Shown: piece by piece, positions 42,480 to 42,606 of the stretch | How the letters are laid out: every line of letters begins with the position of its first letter | Position numbering within the stretch: the stretch's first letter is position 1 | Assembly: GCF_029868325.1 (NCBI RefSeq) | Contig: NZ_JARWNW010000265.1 | Location: 1-42,606 of the forward strand | Length of the DNA stretch: 42,606 nt | Source: Nocardia carnea | GTDB lineage: Bacteria; Actinomycetota; Actinomycetes; Mycobacteriales; Mycobacteriaceae | Direction: 5' to 3' | The notes under the pieces: generated by a model | What the model saw: only the letters and a program-made list of their open reading frames with translations | Told to the model about the DNA's origin: nothing | Databases searched by the model: none | Position numbers and translations under genes: made by a program

Positions 42480-42606
42480 ACGGCGGGAGCCGAACCGACC
42501 CGGATCGTTTTCACCGAGGACGGGCCTGCGCTGGTCGACGGCCCCGTCGAACTGGTGACCGCAGACGGCGCGGTGATCCACGCGGACCGTTTTCTCGTCG
42601 CGCTCT
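42480..42606 (+). CDS. CDGSH-type iron-sulfur protein, N-terminal part (cut by window end)
   Basis: In the frame with a codon at 42501, the last 105 bases read RIVFTEDGPALVDGPVELVT and then ADGAVIHADRFLVAL. This is the N-terminal beta-sheet of small actinobacterial CDGSH iron-sulfur proteins, in which the Cys/His cluster motif follows directly. The cluster motif itself lies beyond the window. No start codon is visible, because the upstream bases are homopolymer-rich and doubtful. Identification is by pattern memory only. Confidence 0.5.

Overview
The window is about 42.6 kb of high-GC DNA with many GTG and TTG starts. It is most likely a contig from a mycolic-acid actinobacterium, with Nocardia or a close relative as best guess. 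That is inferred from gene content: a glucosylglycerate hydrolase almost identical in motifs to the mycobacterial enzyme, an LpqY/SugA/SugB-type sugar importer, a DUF2786 plus HExxH metallohydrolase pair, actinobacterial MenC and LeuRS, F420-type luciferase-like oxidoreductase, and paired small secreted glycine-rich proteins. I see no tRNA, rRNA, CRISPR array, transposase or phage gene. Both ends carry G/C homopolymer-rich, probably corrupted sequence, so these are likely contig ends.

Layout. 0.4-1.3 kb: two tandem GyrI-like effector-binding proteins (-). 1.5-3.8 kb: bifunctional penicillin-binding protein (-). 3.9-7.1 kb: sugar ABC importer, lipoprotein and two permeases (-). Its likely ATPase is 8 kb away at 15.3-16.4 kb. 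7.4-8.9 kb: DUF2786 protein and metallohydrolase (+). 9.0-10.9 kb: menC and an AraC regulator (-), the latter divergent from a saccharopine-dehydrogenase-like protein and an SGNH hydrolase (+, 11.1-13.4 kb). 13.4-15.2 kb: thiolase (-) divergent from a HxlR regulator (+). 16.9-20.1 kb: an unknown protein, a TetR regulator with a palindrome over its promoter, an orphan two-domain antitoxin-like protein, and a proline iminopeptidase.

20.2-29.8 kb is the most interesting part: a divergent eight-gene catabolic cluster. The minus arm is FAD dehydrogenase/reductase, dihydropyrimidinase-like amidohydrolase, CaiB/BaiF CoA-transferase and MFS permease, followed by three consecutive stem-loops. The plus arm is IclR regulator, CitE-like lyase, metal-dependent cyclase-family hydrolase and MmgE/PrpD protein, with 4-bp ATGA overlaps at all three junctions. 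Two related palindromes in the divergent promoter look like IclR operators. The set suggests uptake, hydrolytic opening of a cyclic amide/imide or similar ring, CoA activation, redox or dehydration steps and C-C cleavage. I cannot name the substrate and do not recognise the set as a described pathway.

29.8-34.6 kb: a small secreted protein, an LLM-class oxidoreductase, a His-rich metal-binding repeat protein lying between two paralogous secreted glycine-rich proteins whose upstream regions are duplicated too, and an SDR oxidoreductase. 34.9-36.6 kb: glucosylglycerate hydrolase (+) and a SdpI-family membrane protein with a Cys-rich tail (-). 37.3-42.3 kb: leuS and a Tat-exported PhoX-family phosphatase (+), separated by a strong stem-loop. 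The window ends inside what looks like a CDGSH iron-sulfur protein gene.
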